The position numbers and the translations under genes are program-made. Under the pieces are notes generated by a model that saw nothing but the letters and a program-made list of their open reading frames with translations, was not told the DNA's origin and ran no database searches. From positions 1 through 58,075 of the forward strand of contig JAIYDP010000255.1 in the NCBI GenBank assembly GCA_027487435.1: a stretch of DNA of 58,075 bases, written 5' to 3'. The DNA comes from Verrucomicrobiaceae bacterium (GTDB lineage Bacteria > Verrucomicrobiota > Verrucomicrobiia > Verrucomicrobiales > Akkermansiaceae). Positions 47,086-55,835 of this stretch are shown in pieces; position 1 is the stretch's first letter, and each line of letters begins with the position of its first letter.

Positions 47086-48584
47086 AATCCGCTCTACTTT
47101 TCGTCTCGCTCCTCGCCTCGGCTTTCGCATCACCATGGGAAGAGTCGTTTTCCTTCGATAAAATTCCCAACCCACAAGGCATTGACCCACAAGTCGGGGC
47201 GATGGAAACCATGAAAGACGGCAAACTTGCTGTGGCATTTCATCGAGGCGAGGTGATGATTTTTGATCCCGTTTCCAAGACGTGGTCACTGTTCGCCACC
47301 GGCCTTCACGAGCCACTTGGGTTGCTGGTAGAAACGGATGGCAGCATATTGGTGATGCAGCGTGCCGAGCTCACTCGGCTGAAAGACACTGACAGAGATG
47401 GCAAAGCCGACGACTACGAAACGGTCTTTGACGGCTTTGGGATGTCGGGTAACTATCACGAGTTCGCCTATGGACCGGCACGAGATAGCAAGGGAAATCT
47501 TTTTATCGTACTAGGAGTCGCCTCGAATGGAGCACCCATTGCAGAAGAAATTCGCGGCACCTTTTCTCTCATTGGGGAAGTTGATCGCGTCGGCATGACG
47601 GATCGAGCGACATGGGGGAAATTCAGAAACAAAGCTGGTCGCATGTATTCGCGCGTGCCATGGCGAGGCTGGGTGCTGAAACTCTCTCCCGACGGCAAGC
47701 GTATGGAACCGTATGCCAGTGGCTTTCGTTCGCCCAATGGCATTGGCTTTGATGCAGCCGGGCGGCTTTTGATCACGGACAATCAAGGTGACTGGCGCCC
47801 CACCAGCCCGCTCTATGATGTGCAGGCTAATGGATTTTACGGCCACCCGGCATCGCTGGTTTGGCAACAGAAATGGAATGGACGCGACCCCATGAAAATG
47901 GCGGTCAAAGAATTGCAGGCCATGCAAAAACCTGCTGCGGGATATTTCCCACAAGGCGAGCTAGCAAACTCCCCGACATGGCCTGTTGTTACGCCAAAAG
48001 GAGCTTTACCAGAAGGCATGGTGGGTCAAACGTTGATTGGAGAAATGAACCAACCCACCTTGGTGCGTGTGATCGATGACACCGTGGACGGCACCTTTCA
48101 AACCGCATTAGTGCCGCTGTTTTTTGGTTCGCCTCTCGGCAAAGGCAACAATCGTATTTGCTTCGGTAACGACGGCACGATGTATGTCGGCAAAACCGCT
48201 TTATCATGGGCGGGAGACAACGGCATTGCACGAGTCAAGTGGAAGGGCAAACCCTTTTTCTCGTTAGATAAAATGAAAGCGATCAAAGACGGCTTCGCGC
48301 TGAGATTTTCAGAAGCGGTTGATCCAGCATCGATTGCAAGCATTTCCGTTTCGAGCCACACCTACAATTATTTCGCCAACTACGGCTCACCAAAAGTCGA
48401 TAATCAGCCGATGAAGATCGAAAAAATGACTCTATCTACCGATGGCAAAACGCTGACACTCAACATCGGCAAACACCGCGAAGGATACTTGCATTTCGTC
48501 GATATGATCTCGGTAAAATCGAAGGCTGGAACGCCTCTTTTAGGCGACAAGGCATGGTATCAGGTGATCAAAGCACCTAAGTGA
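47082..48584 (+). CDS. Exported beta-propeller (sorbosone-dehydrogenase-like) protein
   Basis: The 500-residue product has a signal peptide (about 1-16) and propeller blades with DGKLAVAFHRGEV, KDTDRDGKADDYETVFDGFG and NGIGFDAAGRLLITDNQGDW. These are typical of the glucose/sorbosone dehydrogenase-like propellers common in planctomycetes and Verrucomicrobia. The C-terminal 90 residues form an extra beta domain (FALRFSEAVDPASI). It overlaps the cytochrome c gene by 4 bases. A periplasmic sugar or polyol oxidation that passes electrons to the cytochrome is plausible. The substrate is unknown. Confidence 0.85.
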   Translation: MKSALLFVSLLASAFASPWEESFSFDKIPNPQGIDPQVGAMETMKDGKLAVAFHRGEVMIFDPVSKTWSLFATGLHEPLGLLVETDGSILVMQRAELTRLKDTDRDGKADDYETVFDGFGMSGNYHEFAYGPARDSKGNLFIVLGVASNGAPIAEEIRGTFSLIGEVDRVGMTDRATWGKFRNKAGRMYSRVPWRGWVLKLSPDGKRMEPYASGFRSPNGIGFDAAGRLLITDNQGDWRPTSPLYDVQANGFYGHPASLVWQQKWNGRDPMKMAVKELQAMQKPAAGYFPQGELANSPTWPVVTPKGALPEGMVGQTLIGEMNQPTLVRVIDDTVDGTFQTALVPLFFGSPLGKGNNRICFGNDGTMYVGKTALSWAGDNGIARVKWKGKPFFSLDKMKAIKDGFALRFSEAVDPASIASISVSSHTYNYFANYGSPKVDNQPMKIEKMTLSTDGKTLTLNIGKHREGYLHFVDMISVKSKAGTPLLGDKAWYQVIKAPK

Positions 48585-48585
48585 T

Positions 48586-50583
48586 TCACTCATCTAACAT
48601 CGACTTCATGCTGCTAAAAAAGCTGCTCAATTCATCGTCGGATGCCTGACGTCCCATGATGTCTTCGTAGGATGACATTTGAAGATATTCGCCGTCCAGT
48701 TCATTGAGAAACGAACTCTCTTGCGTCCGCACGGTTTCACCATATTTCACGCGCTGGGCACAGTAGGTCATTGTCAGTTTCTCTTGTGCTCGAGTGATTC
48801 CCACGTAAAGCAAGCGCCGTTCTTCATCGCGTGTGCCTTCAGAGATACTGCGCTTATGCGGCAAGGTTCCCTCCTCTAGCCCCACCAAATAGACATGCGG
48901 AAATTCTAAGCCTTTTGATGCATGCAAGGTGATTAGCGTGACACCTTGTTTGCTTTCGATATCGTCTTCTTTATCGGAGCTTAGCGTAACGGCATCGAGG
49001 AACGCTTGTAGATTCTTGCCTCGCGCAGAATAGTCATCCAACTGCTGAATGATGCTATGGATCCCCTCACCTCGCGCATCACGCTCTTTCTCAGTTTTGC
49101 ATCCACGCATCAACCAGGGAATGTATTCGATCTCGTTGATCAGAGCGCGCAAGACATGCCCTGCATTATCTTTCGCGATTTCGATGCGATTTTTTGCTGC
49201 GGAAATTAACGCAACGAAGTCTTCGATGCTTCCGCGAGTTTTCGCCCCAACTTGCGAAGTAAACGCAGGATCGCACAACGCCTCCCAGACACTTTTGTTC
49301 ACCTCACGGCTATAATCTGTCGCTAAAACAGCAGTCGTCTGTCCGATGCCACGGTTCGGTGCGTTTAGAATCCTCAGCAGTGCCACATCTTGCTCCGGTG
49401 CCGCGAGAACCTGGGCATAAGCAATGACATCGCGAATTTCTCGACGATCAAAAAAGCTCTGCGCTCCCACCATGCGGTAAGGAATTTTTCTCTCGCGCAA
49501 GGCCTCTTCCAGCTTGCGGCACTGACCATTCGTACGAAACAAAATCGCGAAATCTTCCCATGCCTTTTTCGAAAGATTTTTCTCCTCGATGATCTCTTCG
49601 GCAATGAAAACAGCTTCTTCATCATCGCCTGGCATCGCTACGATTCGCACCGGCGAGCCGCCCACCTTGGTGCTAATCAGAGTCTTGGGACGACGCCCGA
49701 TGTTGTGCTTGATGAGGCTATTGGCCGTGTGAAGGACTGCTTGGGTACTTCGATAATTTTCCTCTAACAAAATCACCTGCGGATTCGGAAAAAATCTCTC
49801 AAACTGCAAGATGTTCGCAGACTCCGCGCCACGCCAACCGTAGATCGATTGATCATCATCGCCCACCACACAAACATGATAAGGAGCACCGACGAGCTGT
49901 TGAAGCAAGCGCATTTGCAACGCATTCGTATCTTGAAATTCATCCACCGTTACCCGGCGATACACCCCTCTGGCCCATTCGCGCACGTCATCATGTTCCG
50001 CAAGCATTTTTTCGCCAAGCACCAGAAGATCATCGAAATCCACGGCATTTTGGGCGCGCAGTTCATTTTGATATGCGGTCGCCAGTTGGGCGAAAAATTC
50101 ATCCTCCATTTTTAAAGGATCATGCCCTGCATTCTTCTCTTTGGAAATGGCACCCAAGACCTGCTCGGGCTTAAGCGGACAATTCGCCCCGCCCTTGCGC
50201 ACCAAGATTTGCTTCATCAACCCCACTTGATCGCTGCCCGTATAAATCGCAAAATTCTTCTTATAGCCCAAGCGATCAATGCCACCGCGTAGCAACCGCA
50301 CGCACAAAGAATGAAAGGTGCATACCGTCATCGCATCCGCCGCCGCCTTCGATACCATACCGCCGATACGCTCGCGCATTTCCGAAGCGGCTTTGTTGGT
50401 GAATGTAACCGCCAGAATGTTTTCTGCTGCCACATCTCGCTCCAACATATTGGCAATCCGACAAGTAACCGTTCGCGTTTTGCCCGTGCCTGCGCCAGCA
50501 AGAATGAGCACTGGACCATCCAATGCTCCTACCGCCTGCCGTTGCGCGGGATTGAGGGAAGAAAACGAAAACGTAGATGCCAT
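48586..50583 (-). CDS. UvrD/PcrA/Rep-type superfamily 1 helicase
   Basis: The 665-residue product carries the full SF1A motif set: AGAGTGKTRTVTCRI (Walker A), VTFTNKAASEMRERI, VTVDEFQDTNALQ (Walker B), GDDDQSIYGWRGAESAN, LEENYRSTQ, LITLHASKGLEFPHVYLVG, and EERRLLYVGITRAQE. It is a 3'-5' DNA helicase for repair or replication restart. The length is nearer Rep than full-length UvrD (about 720), and the C-terminal extension is short, so I do not choose between pcrA, uvrD and rep. The stop is adjacent to that of the propeller gene (convergent). Confidence 0.92.
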   Translation of the reverse strand: MASTFSFSSLNPAQRQAVGALDGPVLILAGAGTGKTRTVTCRIANMLERDVAAENILAVTFTNKAASEMRERIGGMVSKAAADAMTVCTFHSLCVRLLRGGIDRLGYKKNFAIYTGSDQVGLMKQILVRKGGANCPLKPEQVLGAISKEKNAGHDPLKMEDEFFAQLATAYQNELRAQNAVDFDDLLVLGEKMLAEHDDVREWARGVYRRVTVDEFQDTNALQMRLLQQLVGAPYHVCVVGDDDQSIYGWRGAESANILQFERFFPNPQVILLEENYRSTQAVLHTANSLIKHNIGRRPKTLISTKVGGSPVRIVAMPGDDEEAVFIAEEIIEEKNLSKKAWEDFAILFRTNGQCRKLEEALRERKIPYRMVGAQSFFDRREIRDVIAYAQVLAAPEQDVALLRILNAPNRGIGQTTAVLATDYSREVNKSVWEALCDPAFTSQVGAKTRGSIEDFVALISAAKNRIEIAKDNAGHVLRALINEIEYIPWLMRGCKTEKERDARGEGIHSIIQQLDDYSARGKNLQAFLDAVTLSSDKEDDIESKQGVTLITLHASKGLEFPHVYLVGLEEGTLPHKRSISEGTRDEERRLLYVGITRAQEKLTMTYCAQRVKYGETVRTQESSFLNELDGEYLQMSSYEDIMGRQASDDELSSFFSSMKSMLDE

Positions 50584-50697
50584 ATCGTAACCACAGCAAA
50601 GACAAAAGCCACGCTCTTAGCAATGGTAAAACCTGACCGCGACGAGAAAGATCAATCTGAGATCAACAACCAATTGGTTTAACAAACAATCAAAAAA

Positions 50698-50785
50698 TGG
50701 CGGAAGGGGTGGGATTCGAACCCACGGTTGGTTGCCCAACTTCGGTTTTCAAGACCGACGCGATAGACCACTCTGCCACCCTTCC
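50698..50785 (-). tRNA. tRNA-Ser (anticodon UGA)
   Basis: The minus strand gives a full cloverleaf: acceptor arms GGAAGGG and CCCTTCC, anticodon loop CTTGAAA (UGA), and T-loop GTTCGAATC. The long variable arm typical of serine tRNAs reads TTGGGCAACCAA. The CCA end is encoded. Length 88 bases. It reads UCA, and wobble may extend this to other UCN codons. Confidence 0.95.
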
Positions 50786-50923
50786 TAGGTTTGTGGTGTG
50801 GGGAGTTGGTATTCGAGTCGATGCGATGGATCAAGAAAAAATCGATCTTTTTTTGTGACCAAGGTTTCGCAATGCCAACTCGCTCAGCAAAACAGCAACG
50901 GCAAGAATGGCATTATCACCGCA

Positions 50924-51457
50924 TCATACCACTGGAATAGGACGACGAGGCATCAGAATGCTAAACAAATCGCAATCCACTTGCTGCTCATTCCCGAGGA
51001 ATTCTAGCAGTAACTTGATGCGCTCGGCTCTAGGCTGAATTTCTATGATAATCCCTTTCATCCCCTGAAATGGCCCCGAAGCAAGCTCGACCTCATCGCC
51101 CAATTCAAATTGCGGCTTCACCGTGAGAGTGCCTTGTTCTGCTACTTGATTCCATTCTTTCTGCAACGCTTCGATGAACCATTGCGACATGTGCGGGACA
51201 ATCGTGCCGAATTTTACCAATCCACTCACGCCCCGACAAAATTCGACATTGCGCTGATCCGTCTCGATATCAAAACACGCCAGTACGTAACTGGGAAACA
51301 AAGCTTCTTCCCACCAAATTTTCCCGCGCCGAGTCGCTTTGCGGTAACGCAACAACGGACAAAACACCTCAACGTTTTCTAGCTCATCGAGCTTTGCCGC
51401 CGCTAACTTCTCACGCTTTGTCTGCGTTCTTACACAATACCATTTTCTCTCTCCCAT
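50924..51457 (-). CDS. NusG-paralogue transcription antitermination factor (RfaH/LoaP-like)
   Basis: The 177-residue product (ATG at 51457, or a GTG four codons upstream overlapping the GbsR-type stop) has an N-terminal NGN domain. The NGN motifs are WYCVRTQTKREKLAAAKL, EALFPSYVLACF and GVSGLVKFG. A KOW motif follows near residue 125 (FELGDEVELASGPFQGMKG). It resembles specialised NusG paralogues that control long polysaccharide operons rather than the housekeeping NusG. No such operon is in the window, so its target is elsewhere. It shares a transcript with the GbsR-type gene. Confidence 0.9.
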   Translation of the reverse strand: MGERKWYCVRTQTKREKLAAAKLDELENVEVFCPLLRYRKATRRGKIWWEEALFPSYVLACFDIETDQRNVEFCRGVSGLVKFGTIVPHMSQWFIEALQKEWNQVAEQGTLTVKPQFELGDEVELASGPFQGMKGIIIEIQPRAERIKLLLEFLGNEQQVDCDLFSILMPRRPIPVV

Positions 51458-51461
51458 ATCT

Positions 51462-51947
51462 TTACTCACCTAACAATTTTTGTATCATCGGAACCACGAA
51501 TCTGCCTCGTTTCATCCATCCATCGAGCTTGTCAATGCGTGCATCATAAAAATGCCTCTCATTCTTTTCATCGATATCTTCCAAGCAATTCCTCATTTCT
51601 TCGACTTTCTCTTTACCGCTATCCAAGTGCGGACGAATCTGCTCACGAATGAAACCACCGACAAGGTTCTTCAAATCTGTACACGGAAGATACAAGACCC
51701 TGCGTCCACCATTAGGTTCAGCCTCCATGATGGCTCCTAAGTTTCGTAACATTTTCAGACCTTGACTTGCGGTTCCTTTGCTCATCGACAGCTTTTGCAC
51801 GAAATCATCCAACGCCAATGGCTCTGGAGAAATAAAGAGCAATCCATAAATCTCCCCCAAGGATTTTGGCAGACCCAAAACGTGCACACCATCCACGAAC
51901 CAATTGACGACTGTACGCTCGATCTCGTGTAAAACTGCTTCACTCAT
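51462..51947 (-). CDS. GbsR/MarR-type winged-helix regulator
   Basis: The 161-residue product fits the GbsR family: a helical N terminus (EIERTVVNWFVDGVHVLGLP) and the GEIYGLLFISPEPLALDD winged-helix start. The recognition-helix region is SMSKGTASQGLKMLRNLGAI, and GGRRVLYLP forms the wing. Members sense or respond to osmotic or metabolic cues. The gene overlaps the NusG-paralogue start region and probably controls the pair. Confidence 0.87.
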   Translation of the reverse strand: MSEAVLHEIERTVVNWFVDGVHVLGLPKSLGEIYGLLFISPEPLALDDFVQKLSMSKGTASQGLKMLRNLGAIMEAEPNGGRRVLYLPCTDLKNLVGGFIREQIRPHLDSGKEKVEEMRNCLEDIDEKNERHFYDARIDKLDGWMKRGRFVVPMIQKLLGE

Positions 51948-51994
51948 CTGTCGTTTTCTACTTCCTTACGGCAACAGCTTATTGCATAAATTTG

Positions 51995-52020
51995 CTTTGT
52001 TCAATTTTTTTTGAACAAAG
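51995..52020. terminator. Perfect hairpin over the lpxB stop
   Basis: The arms CTTTGTTCAA (51995-52004) and TTGAACAAAG (52011-52020) form a 10-bp perfect stem with a six-base loop, and the lpxB stop codon sits in it. The T-tract expected of an intrinsic terminator is absent on both strands, so the role is uncertain. It may protect mRNA ends instead. Confidence 0.4.
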
Positions 52021-53158
52021 TTTCCGTTCTTGCTCCGTTGAGCCATTCGGCTACCACACGCGCTGCACGAGCATGAGCCCCAGCCTCACCAAGCATCGCA
52101 GCAATGCTACGTAGTTCCGCCGATAACTCCGCGGCTTGCTGTGGATGATCCAACCAGTCAGTTAAGGCAGAGGCGATTGTCTCGGCGCTTGCTTTGGACT
52201 GAATCCACTCTTGCACGACCTTACGTCCGGCAATGATATTGACCAAACCAATGAACGGCACCTTGATCAACATCCTTCCCAGCCAATACGTCGGCCATGC
52301 CACTTTGTAAACCAAACCATAAGGAAGCCCAAAATACGCTGCCTCTAATGTGGCGGTACCACTAGCCACCACCGCACAAGCGGCTTTTTGCATCAAGGAA
52401 TGACTGCCCCCATCGGTTACTTTGATGTGTTGTTCCATCGCATGCTGCTTCACCATCGAGCGCATGAGTGCAGCCAAACGATCCGAGGCAGCTGGAACCT
52501 CAAAACGCACTGCTTTCCCGCGCTGAATCATCAGCGCCACCGCATCCAACATCGGAGGCAACAGGCGATTCACCTCCCTCTCGCGACTTCCAGGAAACAA
52601 TCCCACCAAATTCGATTCTCGTGACACATCTTCCTTCTCCGAAGCCAATTCATCCACCAAAGGATGCCCAACATAGGTAGTCCTCAAGCCTGCTTGGGAA
52701 AACAAATCGACCTCAAAGGGAAAAAGGCACATCATTTCATCCAAACAGCGAGCCATTCCCGGGATTCTCCCACGATTCCAGGCCCATACCTGAGGGCTAA
52801 TGTAATAGACAACCTTCGTTTTCGGCAACCTCTCGCGCACCGCTTTCGCAAAGCGGAGATTGAATCCTGGATAATCGATCAACAGCAGCACTTCCGGCTT
52901 CAGTTCGCAAATTTCTGCAAGCATCGCATCAAAGCGCTTCCGAAACCATCGATAATGCTTCAAAACCTCCCAGATTCCCATCACCGCAGCATCCTCCACC
53001 CAGTCTGTCAGCGTTTCCCCAGCGAGATTTCGCATCTTCGGTCCGCCAGCACCCGCAATCCGCAGGTTGGGAATCATGCCGCACAGAGCCTTCAGCAAGC
53101 CCGCTCCATGAGCGTCGCCGCTGTGTTCTCCTGCCACCACGTAGAGGTTTCTTGCCAT
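52001..53158 (-). CDS. lpxB: Lipid-A-disaccharide synthase
   Basis: LpxB joins UDP-2,3-diacylglucosamine and lipid X in lipid A synthesis at the cytoplasmic face of the inner membrane. From the ATG at 53158 (MARNLYVV) the 385-residue product shows VVAGEHSGDAHGA, VEDAAVMGIWEVL, YYISPQVWAWNRGRIP, LVGLFPGSREREVNRLLP and a conserved ASGTATLEAAYFGLP. Its presence means the organism makes an LPS-type outer membrane. The divergent TPR gene starts 113 bases away. Confidence 0.93.
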   Translation of the reverse strand: MARNLYVVAGEHSGDAHGAGLLKALCGMIPNLRIAGAGGPKMRNLAGETLTDWVEDAAVMGIWEVLKHYRWFRKRFDAMLAEICELKPEVLLLIDYPGFNLRFAKAVRERLPKTKVVYYISPQVWAWNRGRIPGMARCLDEMMCLFPFEVDLFSQAGLRTTYVGHPLVDELASEKEDVSRESNLVGLFPGSREREVNRLLPPMLDAVALMIQRGKAVRFEVPAASDRLAALMRSMVKQHAMEQHIKVTDGGSHSLMQKAACAVVASGTATLEAAYFGLPYGLVYKVAWPTYWLGRMLIKVPFIGLVNIIAGRKVVQEWIQSKASAETIASALTDWLDHPQQAAELSAELRSIAAMLGEAGAHARAARVVAEWLNGARTETLFKKN

Positions 53159-53270
53159 CTGCGCAGAAACTACTGTTACGAAATGCATTCGTCCATCCAC
53201 AATGCAGGAAAAAAAGTAAAAGTTCGCATTGATTTCATTCGCGTCTGTCGGCAGTATCCGCGTCCAAGAA

Positions 53271-54074
53271 ATGACAGACCCTACCGCACCCGACGCAACA
53301 CCTTTGGGAGAGATCCTTCAAGGCCCAAGCAAATTTGAAGAATTTCTTGAAAAAAATCAAAAGATTCTCCTCGTAACCACCGTGTTGGTTGCGATCGGAA
53401 TTTTGATCTACAACGTTACCAATACCGTCCGTGAAGACAAAAATAATGAGGCCGCTGGTGCGCTTGTAGCTGCAAATGATATCGCCAGCCTAGAATCCGT
53501 GCGCACCGATTTCCCCGATTCACCTGCTGCGATCACCGCAGAATTCCTACTCGCTAGGAAGCTATGGGAATCCGGGCAAGAAGACGCATCCATCAGCGCT
53601 CTCCGTGACTTCATTGCCAAGCATCCGAACAAGCCCGTTAGCAACATGGCACGGCAGGCACTCGCAAATTCGCTGCTTTCTCAAGGAAAAACCGCCGACG
53701 CGGCTTCGGTGTATGAAGAGGTTGTCAACGATGCCACGTCGTCCTTCCTTGTGCCCTCCGCGCTCATCGCACTTGGCGACATTGCTTCCAAAAACAACGA
53801 AAAAGACAAAGCCAAAAGCTATTACCAAAAAGTCACCACGGATTACGCTACGAGTGACCTCAAACAAACAGCGCAAGAGCGCATGGACTTTTTAACCTTT
53901 GAACTTCCACTCGAAGTCGAGCCGCCGCCTCCTGCTCCGCCTGCATCGATTGCACTTCCCGAATCTCCGAGCGCGCCCACCATCGATAAATCTCTCTTTG
54001 ATGTCAACTTACCAGGTTCTACCCCATCTCTGTTTGCCCCAGACACAACTTTGCCGATCAATCCAGAGCCTTGA
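53271..54074 (+). CDS. YfgM-like TPR membrane protein
   Basis: From the ATG at 53271 the 267-residue product has a short cytoplasmic head, one transmembrane helix (about residues 32-52, ILLVTTVLVAIGILIYNV) and TPR-like repeats (about 60-210). A Pro/Ala/Ser-rich periplasmic tail ends the protein. The layout resembles YfgM/ancillary SecYEG translocon-associated proteins and is common in the phylum. It is the first of a same-strand run that includes two bactofilin genes. Function inferred from layout. Confidence 0.75.
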   Translation: MTDPTAPDATPLGEILQGPSKFEEFLEKNQKILLVTTVLVAIGILIYNVTNTVREDKNNEAAGALVAANDIASLESVRTDFPDSPAAITAEFLLARKLWESGQEDASISALRDFIAKHPNKPVSNMARQALANSLLSQGKTADAASVYEEVVNDATSSFLVPSALIALGDIASKNNEKDKAKSYYQKVTTDYATSDLKQTAQERMDFLTFELPLEVEPPPPAPPASIALPESPSAPTIDKSLFDVNLPGSTPSLFAPDTTLPINPEP

Positions 54075-54147
54075 TGCCAGTAGATCTCTAAACGTAAATT
54101 TTCTCTAGAACTCCTATTACCCACCAAAACACTTACAGAATACAGCT

Positions 54148-54681
54148 ATGTTTCAAAAATTCAGCGGACAAAAACCCGGAGACAATACACCTCTGCCCTC
54201 CTTGCCTCCAACTCCAGGACCAGGACCAGCACCTACTGATGCGGCTCCCAATTTCACTTCAGCAGTAGCACAACCCGCGCCCGTGGCAGCACCTCGGCCA
54301 GCCGCAGCGCCGACGCGCAACGTTCTTTCGACAGATGTCGAAGTCAAAGGAACCTTAAAGTTCACAAATGACTTGATCGTGGATGGTCGCATCGAAGGAG
54401 AAATTACTTCTGATGGCAACCTCACCGTCGGAGAAAATGCGCGCATCAAATCTGAAATTCGCACCAGTTGCGTTATCGTGCATGGCAAGGTTCACGGCAA
54501 CATCACCGCGACCAATCGAGTCGATCTGAAAGCCGGTGCCGAAGTCGTTGGCGACATCAAAACGAAAATTCTCTCGATGGAGCCAGGGGCGATCCTCATT
54601 GGCAAAGCGACCGTTGGCACGCCCACGACGGCTCCTGCTTCTGCTCCTGCCGCTAAGCCAGCCGAGGCTCCTAAGGCATAA
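54148..54681 (+). CDS. Bactofilin
   Basis: Bactofilins are self-assembling cytoskeletal beta-helix proteins. The 177-residue product has a Pro/Ala-rich N-terminal tail (about 1-60). The beta-helix core follows (about 65-150), with a repeat of short strands visible in KGTLKFTNDLIVDGRIEGEI, HGKVHGNITATNRVDL and GAEVVGDIKTKILSMEPGA. A second Ala/Pro-rich tail ends it. It polymerises at membranes in other bacteria and can help shape cells or place enzymes. An intrinsic terminator follows directly. Confidence 0.88.
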   Translation: MFQKFSGQKPGDNTPLPSLPPTPGPGPAPTDAAPNFTSAVAQPAPVAAPRPAAAPTRNVLSTDVEVKGTLKFTNDLIVDGRIEGEITSDGNLTVGENARIKSEIRTSCVIVHGKVHGNITATNRVDLKAGAEVVGDIKTKILSMEPGAILIGKATVGTPTTAPASAPAAKPAEAPKA

Positions 54682-54713
54682 GCTTCAACAAAGCCTCTCC
54701 CCACCTCTCCACT

Positions 54714-54748
54714 AGCGGAAGACATGCTGTTTTCCGCTTTTGTTGTTT
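54714..54748 (+). terminator. Intrinsic terminator after the bactofilin gene
   Basis: AGCGGAAGACA and TGTTTTCCGCT pair as an 11-bp stem with one G-U pair around a TGC loop (54714-54738). A T-rich tail TTTGTTGTTT follows. It lies 33 bases after the bactofilin stop. This is the clearest terminator in the window. Confidence 0.8.
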
Positions 54749-54785
54749 CATTCTATGGCCACCATCGTAGAGTCGATGCACGTAT

Positions 54786-55670
54786 ATGTTCCGCAAAAAC
54801 ATTTCCATTCCCAAGCAACAAATCGGCTGTCCTGCTTGTGGACATCGACAAATGGAAAGCCTCTTTGCCATTTCCACCATTTGTCAAAACTGCAACTACG
54901 GCATCGCCATTCGCGAAGGCGTAGTGATTCATAAACGGCCTCGTGTGCGGATATCAGCTCCCACCGCAAAGCAGAAAACGAGTGGGCCAGACATCAAAGC
55001 TCCTGTTCTTATTTCTCCATGGTCGCGCTATTTGCCATGGAAGAGATCCAGCAAAAATCAGACTGCGCCGATTGCCCCTGAGCTGTTGGGAAAAACCGCG
55101 CAAGATCTCACAAGCGCGAAAGTCATCACCTGCCACAGTTGCAAGAAGGCACAAACCATGACCCAAGGCATCAAAGAATCCCATTGCATCCATTGCGGGG
55201 CCTACATCAACCTGCGCGACTATGAAATCGAAACCGAATGGCACAAACGCATACAAACCAGCGGCAATGTACACATCCACAAGCACGCAATTGTCCGCGG
55301 CGTAGCCATTGAATGCCATGATCTTTTTTGCGAAGGTGAATTGCACGGCTCGATCCATTGCACAGGCAAACTCGAATTTCACAATTCCTCGACCATTATC
55401 GGCAAAATCTTTTGTCAGCAACTCGTATTGCACTCCACATGCTACATCCACAGCGCCGCTGCCATCCAGACCCATAGCGCGCTGATCATCGGCCAACTAC
55501 ACGGTTCACTGATCGCTAGCGGTGGCGTAACTCTGGAAAAAAGCGCCATCCTCCACGGCGACATCACAGCTGCGAACATCCTCATTCGCCCCGGAGCGAA
55601 GCACATAGGAACCATCAAAATATGCGCCCCGCCAAGTTCTGGATCATCAAGCATGTCGCGCGAAGACTGA
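54786..55670 (+). CDS. Zinc-ribbon bactofilin
   Basis: The 294-residue product has two zinc ribbons in its N-terminal half: CPAC with CQNC (residues about 15-37), and CHSC with CIHC (about 118-142). A basic linker lies between and around them. A bactofilin-type beta-helix follows (about 165-280), with HKHAIVRGVAIECHDLFCEG, GELHGSIHCTG and HGDITAANILIRPGA as strand repeats. It is unusual to see the bactofilin fused to zinc ribbons, which could recruit it to nucleic acid or a protein partner. It follows the bactofilin terminator, so it is probably transcribed separately. Confidence 0.8.
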   Translation: MFRKNISIPKQQIGCPACGHRQMESLFAISTICQNCNYGIAIREGVVIHKRPRVRISAPTAKQKTSGPDIKAPVLISPWSRYLPWKRSSKNQTAPIAPELLGKTAQDLTSAKVITCHSCKKAQTMTQGIKESHCIHCGAYINLRDYEIETEWHKRIQTSGNVHIHKHAIVRGVAIECHDLFCEGELHGSIHCTGKLEFHNSSTIIGKIFCQQLVLHSTCYIHSAAAIQTHSALIIGQLHGSLIASGGVTLEKSAILHGDITAANILIRPGAKHIGTIKICAPPSSGSSSMSRED

Positions 55671-55835
55671 AATTCTTATTGGCAATTTGTAGGATATTTC
55701 TTACAACTCCGCCGCGCTCGTACATAAGGCATTTTTGCGTTGGCGCACCACCCAAGAAAAACGCTACGACCCAACACAGTGCAATCCTTGCATCCATCCA
55801 AAAAACCTAAACCACACTAAGTAACATACTCGCTC

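Noticed and set aside
51995..52020. Hairpin at the lpxB stop as a full intrinsic terminator
   Set aside because: No T-tract follows on either strand. Listed only at low confidence.
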